Source: Campylobacter lari | GTDB taxonomy: Bacteria; Campylobacterota; Campylobacteria; Campylobacterales; Campylobacteraceae | Direction of reading: 5' to 3' | Assembly (NCBI RefSeq): GCF_001017575.1 | Contig: NZ_CP011372.1 | Coordinates: forward strand, 620,001-684,000 | DNA: 64,000 nt | Shown: piece after piece, positions 31,058 through 42,305 of the stretch | Layout of the letters: the number at the start of each line of letters is the position of its first letter | Numbering within the stretch: position 1 is the first letter of the stretch | Notes under the pieces: model-generated | The model's input: the letters and a program-made list of their open reading frames with translations, nothing else | What the model was told of the DNA's origin: nothing | Database searches by the model: none | Translations under genes and position numbers: made by a program

Positions 31058-32450
31058 TATGATAGCTTTTTTAAGTTTGAATTTTTTACTTGGATTTTAC
31101 CTGATTTTAGCTTTGCAATGGTATTCTTATAAATTCTCACGTATAATTTTACATTTTGCTAAACCTTTATGGCATTTATATTTTTTAATAATTCCTTATT
31201 TTGCTTTTGTGTTTTCTTTATATAGTGGAAATTTTTATTTATATTTTATAGTTTTTGCTTTGTCTTTGTTATATGGTGGATATTTATATAAAAATTTAGA
31301 TAAAAAGCTAGTTTTTACTGCTAGAATTAAGCGTTATTTTTTATTTTTGTCGCTTTTTACTTTAGTATTTATGCCATTTTTTTGGATAGGTTTAGAAGCT
31401 TTAGTAGCGGCATTTTTATTTAGCTTTTTAGTAGAAAAAATAAACCAAAATACATTTATAAAAAAAGCAAATAAAAAAATTTGTGATAATCCAAATTTAA
31501 AAATCATTCTAATTACTGCAAGTTTTGGAAAAACAAGTATAAAAAATTTTTTATACGAACTTTTAAAAGATGAGTTTAAGTGCTATAAAACTCCAAGAAG
31601 TGTTAATACTTTTATGGGTATAGTAAAAGATATCAATGAAAATTTAGAAAATAATACTGAAATTTATATCGTAGAAGCTGGCGCAAGAGAGCAAAATGAT
31701 ATTTTAGAAATTACAGAGTTTTTAAATCCTCAAATTTGCATAGTTGGTGAGATTGGTTTAGCGCATTTGGAGTATTTTAAAACTCAAGATAACATCCGCA
31801 GTGCTAAGTTGCAAGCTTTAAAATCCAAACGTTTAGAAAAATACTTTTTACACTCAAGCACCTTATATGAAAACGAATTTTATGATGATTGTTTAAGTGA
31901 TGTTAGGGCAAGTTTAGAAGGTTTAGATTTTAAAATAAGATTAGATGATGATATTTATGATTTTCATACAAATTTATTAGGTGCTTTTAATGCTTGTAAT
32001 ATTAGTGTATGTATTTTGCTTACTCATTATTTAGGAATAAAAATAGAAAATATTATAAAAAGTGTATCAAATTTAAAAGCAGTAGAGCATCGCTTGCAAG
32101 TGATTTCTAAAGAACCTAAATTTATCATAGATGATGGTTTTAATGGAAATTTTAAAGGTATGAGTCAAAGCTATGAGCTTTGCAAAAGTTATCATGGAAG
32201 AAAAGTTTTGGTAACTCCTGGTATAGTTGAAGTTAATGAAGAAGAAAATATAAAATTATGTAAGATAATCAATGAATGTTTTGATTTTGTAATTATTACT
32301 TCAGAAGCTAATAGTGTGATTTTACAAAAACATATTACATTAGATTTTTATGTATTAAAAGAAAAATCTCAACTTGTGCAAACTTTATCAAAATTAACCC
32401 AAAATGGAGATTTGATTTTATTTTCTAATGATGCGCCAAGTTTCATGTAA
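31050..32450 (+). CDS. murF: UDP-N-acetylmuramoyl-tripeptide-D-Ala-D-Ala ligase, membrane-anchored form
   Basis: A Mur ligase with an unusual front end. Residues 1-130 are four or five hydrophobic helices (about 5-25, 38-58, 62-80, 96-112, 114-128) instead of the usual globular UMAG-binding domain. The ATPase domain starts with ITASFGKTS (155-163), a P-loop with Ala157 where MurF normally has Gly-Thr. The EAGAREQNDI and GEIGLAHLEYF segments and the C-terminal EHRLQ...FIIDDGFNGN domain match MurF. The gene follows ddl in the same run, as expected for the enzyme that adds D-Ala-D-Ala. Lipid-linked or membrane-proximal action is an inference. Confidence 0.85.
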   Translation: MISMIAFLSLNFLLGFYLILALQWYSYKFSRIILHFAKPLWHLYFLIIPYFAFVFSLYSGNFYLYFIVFALSLLYGGYLYKNLDKKLVFTARIKRYFLFLSLFTLVFMPFFWIGLEALVAAFLFSFLVEKINQNTFIKKANKKICDNPNLKIILITASFGKTSIKNFLYELLKDEFKCYKTPRSVNTFMGIVKDINENLENNTEIYIVEAGAREQNDILEITEFLNPQICIVGEIGLAHLEYFKTQDNIRSAKLQALKSKRLEKYFLHSSTLYENEFYDDCLSDVRASLEGLDFKIRLDDDIYDFHTNLLGAFNACNISVCILLTHYLGIKIENIIKSVSNLKAVEHRLQVISKEPKFIIDDGFNGNFKGMSQSYELCKSYHGRKVLVTPGIVEVNEEENIKLCKIINECFDFVIITSEANSVILQKHITLDFYVLKEKSQLVQTLSKLTQNGDLILFSNDAPSFM

Positions 32451-32480
32451 AACCATTTAGCTTAAAAAGGCCAAATGGTT
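32451..32480. terminator. Hairpin between convergent murF and flgH
   Basis: AACCATTT (32451-32458) and AAATGGTT (32473-32480) can pair around a 14-base loop. On the minus strand the stem is followed by TTTTAC, so it could terminate flgH; the stem covers the last codons of flgH. The plus-strand side has no clear T run, so it is weak for murF. Confidence 0.45.
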
Positions 32481-33163
32481 TCCATGAATTTTGTCCCCCA
32501 AGGCTTACGCGTTGATTTATCTATATCACCTTCTGTTTTATAAAGAATTTTTGCATCAGCTATGTATTTACTATCTATCATATTATCTTGAGAAATATCG
32601 TAAGGCCTTATAACCCCGCTTAACTGAATGATTTGTTTTTCACCGTTAATTAAAAGCTCACGACTTCCTTCTATAAAATAATTTCCATTAGATAAAACTT
32701 TAATCACTCTAGCAGAAATAGTAGTTTGGAAATTTTCACTTCTAGTTTGGCTTCCTGTGCCTTGGTATTGTGAAGTGCTTGCTGTGGTATAGCCTATATT
32801 TGTATAATCATTGATAAAATCTCTAGCTTTGCTAAGTCCAGCACCAGTGGTTATTTGTCCTCCACCTAAATTAACATTATTATTTTTACTTGTAGCTTTA
32901 GAGCCTTGCGAGTTTTGTGTAGCATTTTCTCTAATGACTACAGTAACTAAATCATTTACATTCATTGCTTTTTTATCAGAAAATAAAGGATTATCTCCTT
33001 TACCAAACAGCGATCCAGGATTACTTTGGGTGTTATGATTTTGCTTTGGAGCTAATTCTTCTACATAAGTTGGGGGCTTCATATTAATATGTGGATCGAC
33101 TGTAGCACTACAACCAAACATTACAAAAGGTAACAAGTAAAAATTAACATTTTTAAATTTCAT
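32462..33163 (-). CDS. flgH: Flagellar basal body L-ring lipoprotein FlgH
   Basis: FlgH forms the outer-membrane L-ring around the flagellar rod. A lipobox-like signal sequence ends FVMFGC with Cys18 as the lipidation site. The core contains NDLVTVVIRENATQNSQG, the Gly/Asn-rich stretch, VIKVLSNGNYFIEGSRELLINGEKQIIQLSGVIRP and ADAKILYKTEGDI, all typical of FlgH. 233 residues is normal. It is a single gene here, convergent with murF and divergent from pta. I see no clear GG-N10-GC sigma-54 element in the 85-bp gap to pta. Confidence 0.95.
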   Translation of the reverse strand: MKFKNVNFYLLPFVMFGCSATVDPHINMKPPTYVEELAPKQNHNTQSNPGSLFGKGDNPLFSDKKAMNVNDLVTVVIRENATQNSQGSKATSKNNNVNLGGGQITTGAGLSKARDFINDYTNIGYTTASTSQYQGTGSQTRSENFQTTISARVIKVLSNGNYFIEGSRELLINGEKQIIQLSGVIRPYDISQDNMIDSKYIADAKILYKTEGDIDKSTRKPWGTKFMETIWPF

Positions 33164-33248
33164 AGCTTTATAACCTTATATTATTGTGATGAATTTTAAA
33201 ATTATTATATTACAAAAAAACAATTATTTTGTTAAAAAAGAGGAAAAA

Positions 33249-34718
33249 ATGAAATCCATGTTTTTGTTAAATTGTGTTGATGAGAAATTTTTAACGCAGT
33301 CTTTAGGAAAAGTTCAAGGTAAAATAGCTTTTTATTTTCCTGTTTTTTGTGAAAAAAATAAAGAAAAAATTGCTTTAATATGCTCAAAAACTAATACTAA
33401 ACTAGATTTTTTTAGTAGTTTTGAAAAAAATGATTATCAAAGCAAATTTACTCAAAATTCAAATGATTTTTTTAAAAAAATAATTCAAGATTATGAAAAA
33501 TTAAAAAAAGAAAATGATTTTGTTATAGTGGTCGGAATAGATGATTTTGGCTTGATGGGTGATTTGAGTTTAAATATAGCCTTAGCTAAAGAGTTAAACA
33601 CTCCTTTATATGCAAAAAGTCAAGATGAAAATCATACTATGTTAAATTTCTTACTAAGCCAAAAGCTTAGTGACTTTGTTTTATTAAAAGAAAATGAAGA
33701 TTTTACTCAAGATTTATTACAAGAATATACCTATAAAACTCAGGCAAGATTTTCTTATGAGCTTTTTGAAAAAGCAAAAGCAGATAAAAAAATAGTGGTT
33801 TTACCTGAAAGTTTTGATGAAAGAGTATTAAAAGCTAGTGAGTTTTTAATGCAAAATGAGATTGTTGATTTGATTTTACTAGGCGATAGCAATGAAATTT
33901 GTGCTAAAGCTAATAGTTTAAATATTAATATCGATGGTGTACGTATTATAAATCCTAAAAATTCTCAATATAATGAAGAATTTGAAGAGCTTTTGTATGA
34001 AGCTAGAAAAAGTAAAGGTATGAGTAAAGAAGAAGCTAAAAAGTTAGTACAAGATAAAACATATTTTGCGACCTTGCTTGTACATACTCAAAAAGCGCAT
34101 GCTATGGTAAGTGGTGCAAGTACAACTACTGCTGAAACTATTCGTCCTGCTTTGCAAATTATCAAAACAAAACCTGATGTGAGTTTGGTTTCTGGTATGT
34201 TTTTTATGTCTTTAGAAGATAAGGTTTTGGTTTTTGCTGATTGTGCTGTTATGCCAAATCCAACCCCTGAACAACTTGCTGAAATCGCTTATGTAAGTGC
34301 AAATAGTGCTAAGGCTTTTGGACTTGATCCTAAAGTGGCTTTGCTTTCATATTCTAGTGGAGATAGCGGAAGTGGGGTTAGCGTGGATGCAATTAAAGAA
34401 GCTACTAAAATAGCTAAAGAAAAATATCCTCAACTTGAGCTAGAAGGTCCTATACAATTTGATGCAGCGTATGATATGCTAACAGCAAAAAGTAAAATGC
34501 CAAATTCTAAAGTAGCAGGAAAGGCAAATGTATATGTGTTTCCTGATTTAAATGCGGCAAATATTTGCTATAAAGCAGTGCAAAGAACAGCAAATTCTTT
34601 AGCTATTGGCCCGATTTTACAAGGTCTTAAAAAACCAATTAATGATTTAAGTAGAGGTTGTTTGGTAGAAGATATTGTTAATACTGTGATTTTAAGTGCT
34701 ATTCAAGCACAAGAATAA
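33249..34718 (+). CDS. pta: Phosphate acetyltransferase
   Basis: Pta interconverts acetyl-CoA and acetyl phosphate. The C-terminal catalytic PTA_PTB domain (about 165-489) includes ADKKIVVLPESFDERVLKA, VSGASTTTAETIRPALQI and LSYSSGDSGSGVSVDAIKEA. The N-terminal part (about 1-150) resembles a shortened P-loop-like regulatory region. The frame opens at 33186, but ATG 33249 has AGAGGAAAAA and gives MKSMFLLNCVDEKF; the upstream residues look like translated leader. ackA follows after 8 bases, so this is the standard pta-ackA acetate overflow operon. Confidence 0.94.
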   Translation: MKSMFLLNCVDEKFLTQSLGKVQGKIAFYFPVFCEKNKEKIALICSKTNTKLDFFSSFEKNDYQSKFTQNSNDFFKKIIQDYEKLKKENDFVIVVGIDDFGLMGDLSLNIALAKELNTPLYAKSQDENHTMLNFLLSQKLSDFVLLKENEDFTQDLLQEYTYKTQARFSYELFEKAKADKKIVVLPESFDERVLKASEFLMQNEIVDLILLGDSNEICAKANSLNINIDGVRIINPKNSQYNEEFEELLYEARKSKGMSKEEAKKLVQDKTYFATLLVHTQKAHAMVSGASTTTAETIRPALQIIKTKPDVSLVSGMFFMSLEDKVLVFADCAVMPNPTPEQLAEIAYVSANSAKAFGLDPKVALLSYSSGDSGSGVSVDAIKEATKIAKEKYPQLELEGPIQFDAAYDMLTAKSKMPNSKVAGKANVYVFPDLNAANICYKAVQRTANSLAIGPILQGLKKPINDLSRGCLVEDIVNTVILSAIQAQE

Positions 34719-34726
34719 GGAGAAAA

Positions 34727-35911
34727 ATGAAAATATTAGTTTTAAATTCAGGTTCATCTTCAATTAAATTTAAGCTTTTTGAAAAAGATGAAGCCCTAGC
34801 ATCTGGTTTAGTGGAAAAAATAGGCGAGCAAAGCTCTAAAATAGAATTAAAAGATCTAAAAAATGGTCAAAAATACCAAAAAGAATTAGCGATTAAAGAT
34901 CATGAACAAGGTATTGAATTAGTAAATGAACTATTTGCTCAAAGTGGAATTTTACATGATTTAAATGAGCTTGATGGGTGTGGACATAGGATAGTTCATG
35001 GAGGTCCAAATTTAACTAAACATTGTTTAGTAGATGATGAAATTTTAAAAGAAATTGATAGAGTTGCTCACATAGCACCTTTACATAACCCTGCGCATTT
35101 AATAGGCATTAAAACTATGATAAAAGCTGCTCCGAAAGTTCCTAATGTGACAGTTTTTGACACAGCTTTTCATCAAAGCATGCCTGATTATGCTTATATG
35201 TATGCTTTGCCTTATGAGTTTTATGAAAAACACCAAGTTAGAAAATACGGCTTTCACGGTACATCACATTCTTATGTAAGCAAGCAAGCTGCACATATAC
35301 TTGGTAAAAATATTAATGAATTTAATGCAATTAGCGCTCATCTTGGAAATGGTGCGAGTGTTTGTGCTATAGAAAATGGAAAATGTGTAGATACTTCTAT
35401 GGGCTTTACACCGCTAGAAGGTTTGATTATGGGAACTAGATGTGGTGATATTGATCCTGCTGTATTACCATTTTTAGCAAAAAAATTAAATTTAAATCCA
35501 TCCGATTTAGATACTATAATGAATAAAAAAAGTGGTGTTTATGGAATTTGTGGGTTTAATGACTTTAGAGATATTGAAGCGCAAATTGAAGAAAATAACG
35601 AAAAAGCAAGACTTGCTCTTGATATGTTTTGTTATCGTTTGAGTAAATATATTGGCTCATATTTTGCGATTTTACCTAGAGTTGATGCGTTGATTTTTAC
35701 TGCTGGTATAGGCGAAAATGATGATATTGTTAGAGCAAAAGTTTGTCAAAGACTAGCGCATTTAGGATTTGATATAGATTTAGATAAAAATGCACAGCTT
35801 AGAAATGGTGAGATTAGTAAAAAAGACTCTAAAATTAAAATTTTAATTGTTCCAACAGAAGAAGAATTAGAAATAGCTAAAATTACCACAGAGCTTATTA
35901 AAAATAAATAA
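34727..35911 (+). CDS. ackA: Acetate kinase
   Basis: AckA converts acetyl phosphate and ADP to acetate and ATP. The N-terminal VLNSGSSSIKFKLF phosphate loop, HRIVHGG, VFDTAFHQSMP, RKYGFHGTSH and the LIFTAGIGEND motif are all intact. 394 residues is normal. AAGGAGAAAA before the ATG is a strong ribosome binding site. The operon ends in a palindromic terminator directly behind the stop codon. Confidence 0.96.
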   Translation: MKILVLNSGSSSIKFKLFEKDEALASGLVEKIGEQSSKIELKDLKNGQKYQKELAIKDHEQGIELVNELFAQSGILHDLNELDGCGHRIVHGGPNLTKHCLVDDEILKEIDRVAHIAPLHNPAHLIGIKTMIKAAPKVPNVTVFDTAFHQSMPDYAYMYALPYEFYEKHQVRKYGFHGTSHSYVSKQAAHILGKNINEFNAISAHLGNGASVCAIENGKCVDTSMGFTPLEGLIMGTRCGDIDPAVLPFLAKKLNLNPSDLDTIMNKKSGVYGICGFNDFRDIEAQIEENNEKARLALDMFCYRLSKYIGSYFAILPRVDALIFTAGIGENDDIVRAKVCQRLAHLGFDIDLDKNAQLRNGEISKKDSKIKILIVPTEEELEIAKITTELIKNK

Positions 35912-35941
35912 CCTTGAGTTTTAAAACTCAAGGTTTGTTTT
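35912..35941. terminator. Bidirectional palindromic terminator between ackA and metQ
   Basis: CCTTGAGTTTT (35912-35922) is followed at once by its exact reverse complement AAAACTCAAGG (35923-35933), a 22-bp perfect palindrome. TTTGTTTT follows on the plus strand. On the minus strand the stem is flanked by TTATTTTTAATAAG-type sequence, so it can serve both the pta-ackA transcript and the converging metQ transcript. Confidence 0.85.
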
Positions 35942-36710
35942 AAAATGCAGGAACTACTGCACCTTGGTATTTTTCATTGATAAAATCTTTTACTTTTTGA
36001 CTTTGCAAAGCCTTTACTAAAGCTTTGATTTTAGGATTGTCTTTATTATCTTGAGTAGTTACTAAGATATTTGCGTAAGGACTTTCTTTGCTTTCTATTA
36101 AAATAGAATCTTTTACAGGATTTAAATTTGCTGATAAAGCATAGTTTGAATTAATTACTGCAAAATCAACATCGTCTAAAGCTCTTGGAAGTTGTGCTGC
36201 TTTTAACTCTTTAAATTTGATATTTTTTGGATTATCTTTAATATCAAGTGGAGTTTTTAATGCGCTATTTTCAAAACTAACGAGCTTGGTGCTAGCGATA
36301 ATATCCAAAGCTCTGCTTTCATTTGTCGGATCGTTTGGCACAGCTATAGTAGCATTTTGTGGAAGATCTTGGATATTTTTATATTTTTTAGAATAAACAG
36401 CCATTGGTTCGATGTGAATTTTTGCAACGCTAATTAATTTTGTGCCTTTATTGGCATTAAACTCATCTAAATAAGGCTGATGTTGGAAGAAATTTGCATC
36501 AAGTTCTTTACTATCTGTACTAAGATTTGGTAAAACATAGTCGTTAAATTCTTTAATTTCTAATGTGTAACCTTCTTTTTTTAGCAAATCTTTAGTTTGT
36601 TCTAAAATTTCAGCATGAGGAACAGGTGTTGCACCTACAGTGATAACTTCATTAGCAAATAAACTTGCACCTAAAATTGTGCTTGCAGCGAGCAATTTTA
36701 ACAATTTCAT
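35940..36710 (-). CDS. metQ: Methionine ABC transporter substrate-binding protein (NlpA/MetQ family)
   Basis: Periplasmic binding protein of the D/L-methionine transporter. The signal peptide (about 1-19) ends LGASLFA with no cysteine, so it appears soluble rather than a lipoprotein. The NlpA-family motifs VGATPVPHAEIL, NFFQHQPYLDEFN, VAVPNDPTNESRAL-type (here IAVPNDPTNESRAL) and FAVINSNYAL are present. It belongs with metN and metI upstream but is separated from them by a glycosyltransferase gene, and it has its own -10 box and AAAGGAG ribosome binding site. Confidence 0.92.
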   Translation of the reverse strand: MKLLKLLAASTILGASLFANEVITVGATPVPHAEILEQTKDLLKKEGYTLEIKEFNDYVLPNLSTDSKELDANFFQHQPYLDEFNANKGTKLISVAKIHIEPMAVYSKKYKNIQDLPQNATIAVPNDPTNESRALDIIASTKLVSFENSALKTPLDIKDNPKNIKFKELKAAQLPRALDDVDFAVINSNYALSANLNPVKDSILIESKESPYANILVTTQDNKDNPKIKALVKALQSQKVKDFINEKYQGAVVPAF

Positions 36711-36743
36711 TTTAACTCCTTTTTATAGTTTTTAAAATGTTTG

Positions 36744-36749
36744 ATTATA
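36744..36749 (-). promoter_or_regulatory. -10 box for metQ
   Basis: TATAAT on the minus strand lies 34 bp before the metQ ATG in the 70-bp gap after the glycosyltransferase gene. This would let metQ be transcribed independently of metN-metI and of the inserted gene. Confidence 0.55.
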
Positions 36750-36780
36750 TTGTAAAAATATTAATAAGATAGGAAAAGTT

Positions 36781-37986
36781 TTATTTTTGTTTGTTTTTGT
36801 ATTCTTTAGCAAAATGTTTAAGTTCTTTTATAAATTTTATATAACCACCTTTGTGCCAATTTTTTTGAGCCTTAATGAGAGCTTGTCCGATTTTGTAAGA
36901 ATAAGTATTTTGGTTTTTAATACCCTCGCTTTTATAATCATCATAACTTGATAAAGGGGGAAGCTTAAGATAAGGTTTTGTTTTTAAATCTTTTTGATAT
37001 TGCTTGGCAAGTTTTGTGTGTTTATAGTAAATCTTTAACAAAGTAAAAGGTAAAAAAAGGAATTTTTTCTTATTTTTAGTGCATTCTATAAAAGCATAGC
37101 CTAGTTTGTATGATAAATGATATCTTACTCTTGCTTTTGCTTGAGTGTTAATAGCTTTTACTCCATCTAAATATCTACTTCCTCCAAGTTGTAACCATTT
37201 TTCATAGTATTCTTGCCATTTAGGCCATGTTTGGTTACATAAGACATTATTCCAAAAACGATTATTACTACCTTCTGCATGTGTTATAGAAGCTTTTTGT
37301 GATAAATTGGTTCTATAGTCAATATTTCCATTGTAAGTATCTTTTAAATCTTTTATTTTAAATTTATGCTTTAGTATTAGTAGTGTAAACAATCCTTGAT
37401 CATTTAAATTTTGAATATTTTCGTTTAAATGTTTATATATAAACTGATAACATTTTAAAGGATTTGGTATAAGATCGGTAAAGACCAAAATTCCCGTTAA
37501 ATACGTGCGTTTTTGATGATATTCTTTTTTTGTGGGCAAGCTTTCAAGAAGCAAAGTTTTACCCAATCTTGCACCAAAATGATATTTTCTAGCTTTTAAT
37601 TTGCTAAGTTCATCTATGCTTTTTAAAAGTAAAACATCAAAATCAAGATAAATAATACTTTCACATTCATCTAAAAACTTAAAAGCTTCAAATCTTGCAA
37701 AAGCCATATGTGTCCATCTTTTTAAGAAAAATAAATTATTAATATCGTTTTGATTTTTACCAAGAGTAGCTAAAAAATCTTCTTGAGTAAAAGGAATAAA
37801 TTTAATTGTTTTATTTTTAACAATTTTTTGCATGATATTTTGATCATTCAAGCTAAAACCATCATGTAAAATATAAAATACATCTACCTTCTCACCCATA
37901 ACATCCATGATGTTAATAAGTAAGGTTCCTATGGTAAAGCTTGAATTTTTAGTCGCTGCCAGCAAAATACCAAGTTTATGTTTCAT
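36781..37986 (-). CDS. Glycosyltransferase, family 8-like, inserted in the methionine transporter locus
   Basis: A 401-residue cytoplasmic protein. The N-terminal half resembles family 8 glycosyltransferases: GILLAATKNSSFTIGTLLINI at the nucleotide end, the metal-binding D-x-D as DFD at 115-117 within IIYLDFDVLLL, LTGILVF, and a later NDQGLF and THAEGSNNRFW (about 235-246) typical of the acceptor and metal side. The C-terminal third is Lys-rich. Such enzymes transfer hexoses in lipooligosaccharide or capsule synthesis. It starts 3 bases after metI and ends 70 bases before metQ. No other glycan gene is nearby, so the acceptor is unknown. Confidence 0.78.
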   Translation of the reverse strand: MKHKLGILLAATKNSSFTIGTLLINIMDVMGEKVDVFYILHDGFSLNDQNIMQKIVKNKTIKFIPFTQEDFLATLGKNQNDINNLFFLKRWTHMAFARFEAFKFLDECESIIYLDFDVLLLKSIDELSKLKARKYHFGARLGKTLLLESLPTKKEYHQKRTYLTGILVFTDLIPNPLKCYQFIYKHLNENIQNLNDQGLFTLLILKHKFKIKDLKDTYNGNIDYRTNLSQKASITHAEGSNNRFWNNVLCNQTWPKWQEYYEKWLQLGGSRYLDGVKAINTQAKARVRYHLSYKLGYAFIECTKNKKKFLFLPFTLLKIYYKHTKLAKQYQKDLKTKPYLKLPPLSSYDDYKSEGIKNQNTYSYKIGQALIKAQKNWHKGGYIKFIKELKHFAKEYKNKQK

Positions 37987-37989
37987 TGT

Positions 37990-38655
37990 TTATCTTTTGG
38001 TGATTTTATAAAGAATATTTCCTATAAATTGTATGATTTGAACCAAAACAATCAAAATCACAACGGTTTGAATCATAATATCAGTTCTAAAACGCTCATA
38101 ACCATAGCGAATAGCCACATCACCCAAACCACCACCACCAACAGTTCCTGCCATAGCAGAAAATCCTATTACGATGATTAAAATCAAAGTAATACCATTA
38201 ATAATGCTTGGTAAAGCCTCACTAAACATAACTTTAAAGATAATTTGTGCTTTGCTAGCTCCATAAGATCTTGCTGCTTCAATGATAGCAGGATCAATTT
38301 CTTTAAAAGCACTTTCAATCATTTTAGCTAAATAAGGTGCAATTCCTATAGTAAGTGGTACTATGGTAGCAGTTGTTCCTATGCTAATACCAATGAGATA
38401 TTTTGTAAAAGGACTTAAAACTACAATGAGTACTAAAAATGGAAAGGATCTTAAAATATTAATGATAAAATCAAGCACACTATAAATGCTTTTGTTTTCC
38501 CACAAGCCACCTTTATCAGTAACAGTAAGCACAATTGCAGGGATAAGTGCGATTAAAAAAGCTAAAAACGTGGCTGTAAAACTCATATAAAGAGTTTCTA
38601 ATAATGCTGGATAAAGTATATTTTCAAAATTTCTTAAAATTGCTTCTAAATTCAT
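37990..38655 (-). CDS. metI: Methionine ABC transporter permease
   Basis: A 221-residue BPD-type permease with five hydrophobic helices. The permease loop EAARSYGASKAQIIFKVMFSEALPSI (EAA motif, about 130-155) binds the MetN ATPase, and GFSAMAGTVGGGGLGDVAIRYGYERF is characteristic of MetI. The frame opens earlier at a TTG (38670), but ATG 38655 overlaps the metN stop (TAATG) with TTGGGAG upstream and is preferred. metN-metI are tightly coupled; metQ is displaced downstream. Confidence 0.93.
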   Translation of the reverse strand: MNLEAILRNFENILYPALLETLYMSFTATFLAFLIALIPAIVLTVTDKGGLWENKSIYSVLDFIINILRSFPFLVLIVVLSPFTKYLIGISIGTTATIVPLTIGIAPYLAKMIESAFKEIDPAIIEAARSYGASKAQIIFKVMFSEALPSIINGITLILIIVIGFSAMAGTVGGGGLGDVAIRYGYERFRTDIMIQTVVILIVLVQIIQFIGNILYKITKR

Positions 38656-39611
38656 TACACAAGCTCCCAAATAACGCCATTTTCTTGTAAATAATTTAAA
38701 ACTTTTTCTTGATCTTTAGCTTCTATATTGATTACCAAATTTCCTAAAGCATTATTATTTAGCTTTTCTATCTTACCCCAAACTATATTAAAATCAATAT
38801 TTAAACTTCTAGCCATATGAGTGATTATGCTTTGATTTGCTTTTTCTTTGCAAAAATATAAGCGCACATTAACTCCATTTTGTGGTAAAAAATCACTTTC
38901 CCCTAGAAATTCACGCATTTTTTCACTTGGCTTTAAGAATAAATCTTCAATTTTCCCTTGACCTATGATTTGTCCATACTCTAATAATACAGCCTTTTGT
39001 GCTATTTGTTTTACTGCTTCCATTTCATGAGTTACTAATACTACGCTGATGTTAAATTCTTGATTGATTTTGACAATAAGTTCTAAAATGTTATTTGTGG
39101 TATTTGGATCAAGTGCAGAAGTAGCTTCATCGCTTAGTAAAATTTTAGGATTTAAAGCAAGAGCTCTAGCTATGGCTACCCTTTGTTTTTGACCACCACT
39201 TAGCTCATTTGGATAAGCCTTGCTTTTAGCTAAAAGCCCCACAAGATCTAAAAGCTCATTAACTCTTTTTTGAATTGTGCTTTTGTCAAAATTATGAATT
39301 TCTAAAGGCATAGCTACATTTTCAAACACATTTTTTCTACTCATAAGTGCAAAATGCTGAAAAATCATCCCTATATCTTTTCTAAATGCTCTTAACTCTT
39401 TTTCTTTTAAGGTAGCTATTTCTTTACCAAAAACTTGCACGCTACCACTTTGATAATTTTCTAAACCATTAATACATCTTAGCAAAGTTGATTTTCCTGC
39501 CCCACTGTGTCCAACAAGAGCATAAATTTCTCCTTCTTTAACTTCTAAAGAAACATCATTTATAACTAATTCTTTGCCATAATATTTTTTAAGATTTTGT
39601 ATTTTTATCAC
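38655..39611 (-). CDS. metN: Methionine ABC transporter ATP-binding protein
   Basis: ATPase of the MetNIQ importer. Walker [10 protein letters not shown] is at residues 34-42, the signature LSGGQKQR at about 138-145, Walker [13 protein letters not shown] at about 158-169. A C-terminal NIL/ACT-like domain (about 240-318) follows; in E. coli MetN this domain binds methionine and shuts transport when the cell has enough. It follows valS by 3 bases, so valS-metN-metI may form one transcript. Confidence 0.94.
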   Translation of the reverse strand: MIKIQNLKKYYGKELVINDVSLEVKEGEIYALVGHSGAGKSTLLRCINGLENYQSGSVQVFGKEIATLKEKELRAFRKDIGMIFQHFALMSRKNVFENVAMPLEIHNFDKSTIQKRVNELLDLVGLLAKSKAYPNELSGGQKQRVAIARALALNPKILLSDEATSALDPNTTNNILELIVKINQEFNISVVLVTHEMEAVKQIAQKAVLLEYGQIIGQGKIEDLFLKPSEKMREFLGESDFLPQNGVNVRLYFCKEKANQSIITHMARSLNIDFNIVWGKIEKLNNNALGNLVINIEAKDQEKVLNYLQENGVIWELV

Positions 39612-39614
39612 TTA

Positions 39615-42227
<2,613 letters not shown>

Positions 42228-42305
42228 AATTGTTACCTTGAGAATGAAAATAAATTGTTATGTTAGCTTAAAATTGTTAAAGAAGTTTTGAAATTTAGAA
42301 ATTAG

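Noticed and set aside
33186-33248. Upstream ATG for pta
   Set aside because: The extra 21 residues come from AT-rich promoter DNA; ATG 33249 has a strong ribosome binding site.
33164-33248. Sigma-54 promoter for flgH
   Set aside because: I looked for GG-N10-GC on the minus strand and did not find it; only AT-rich -10-like sequence is present.
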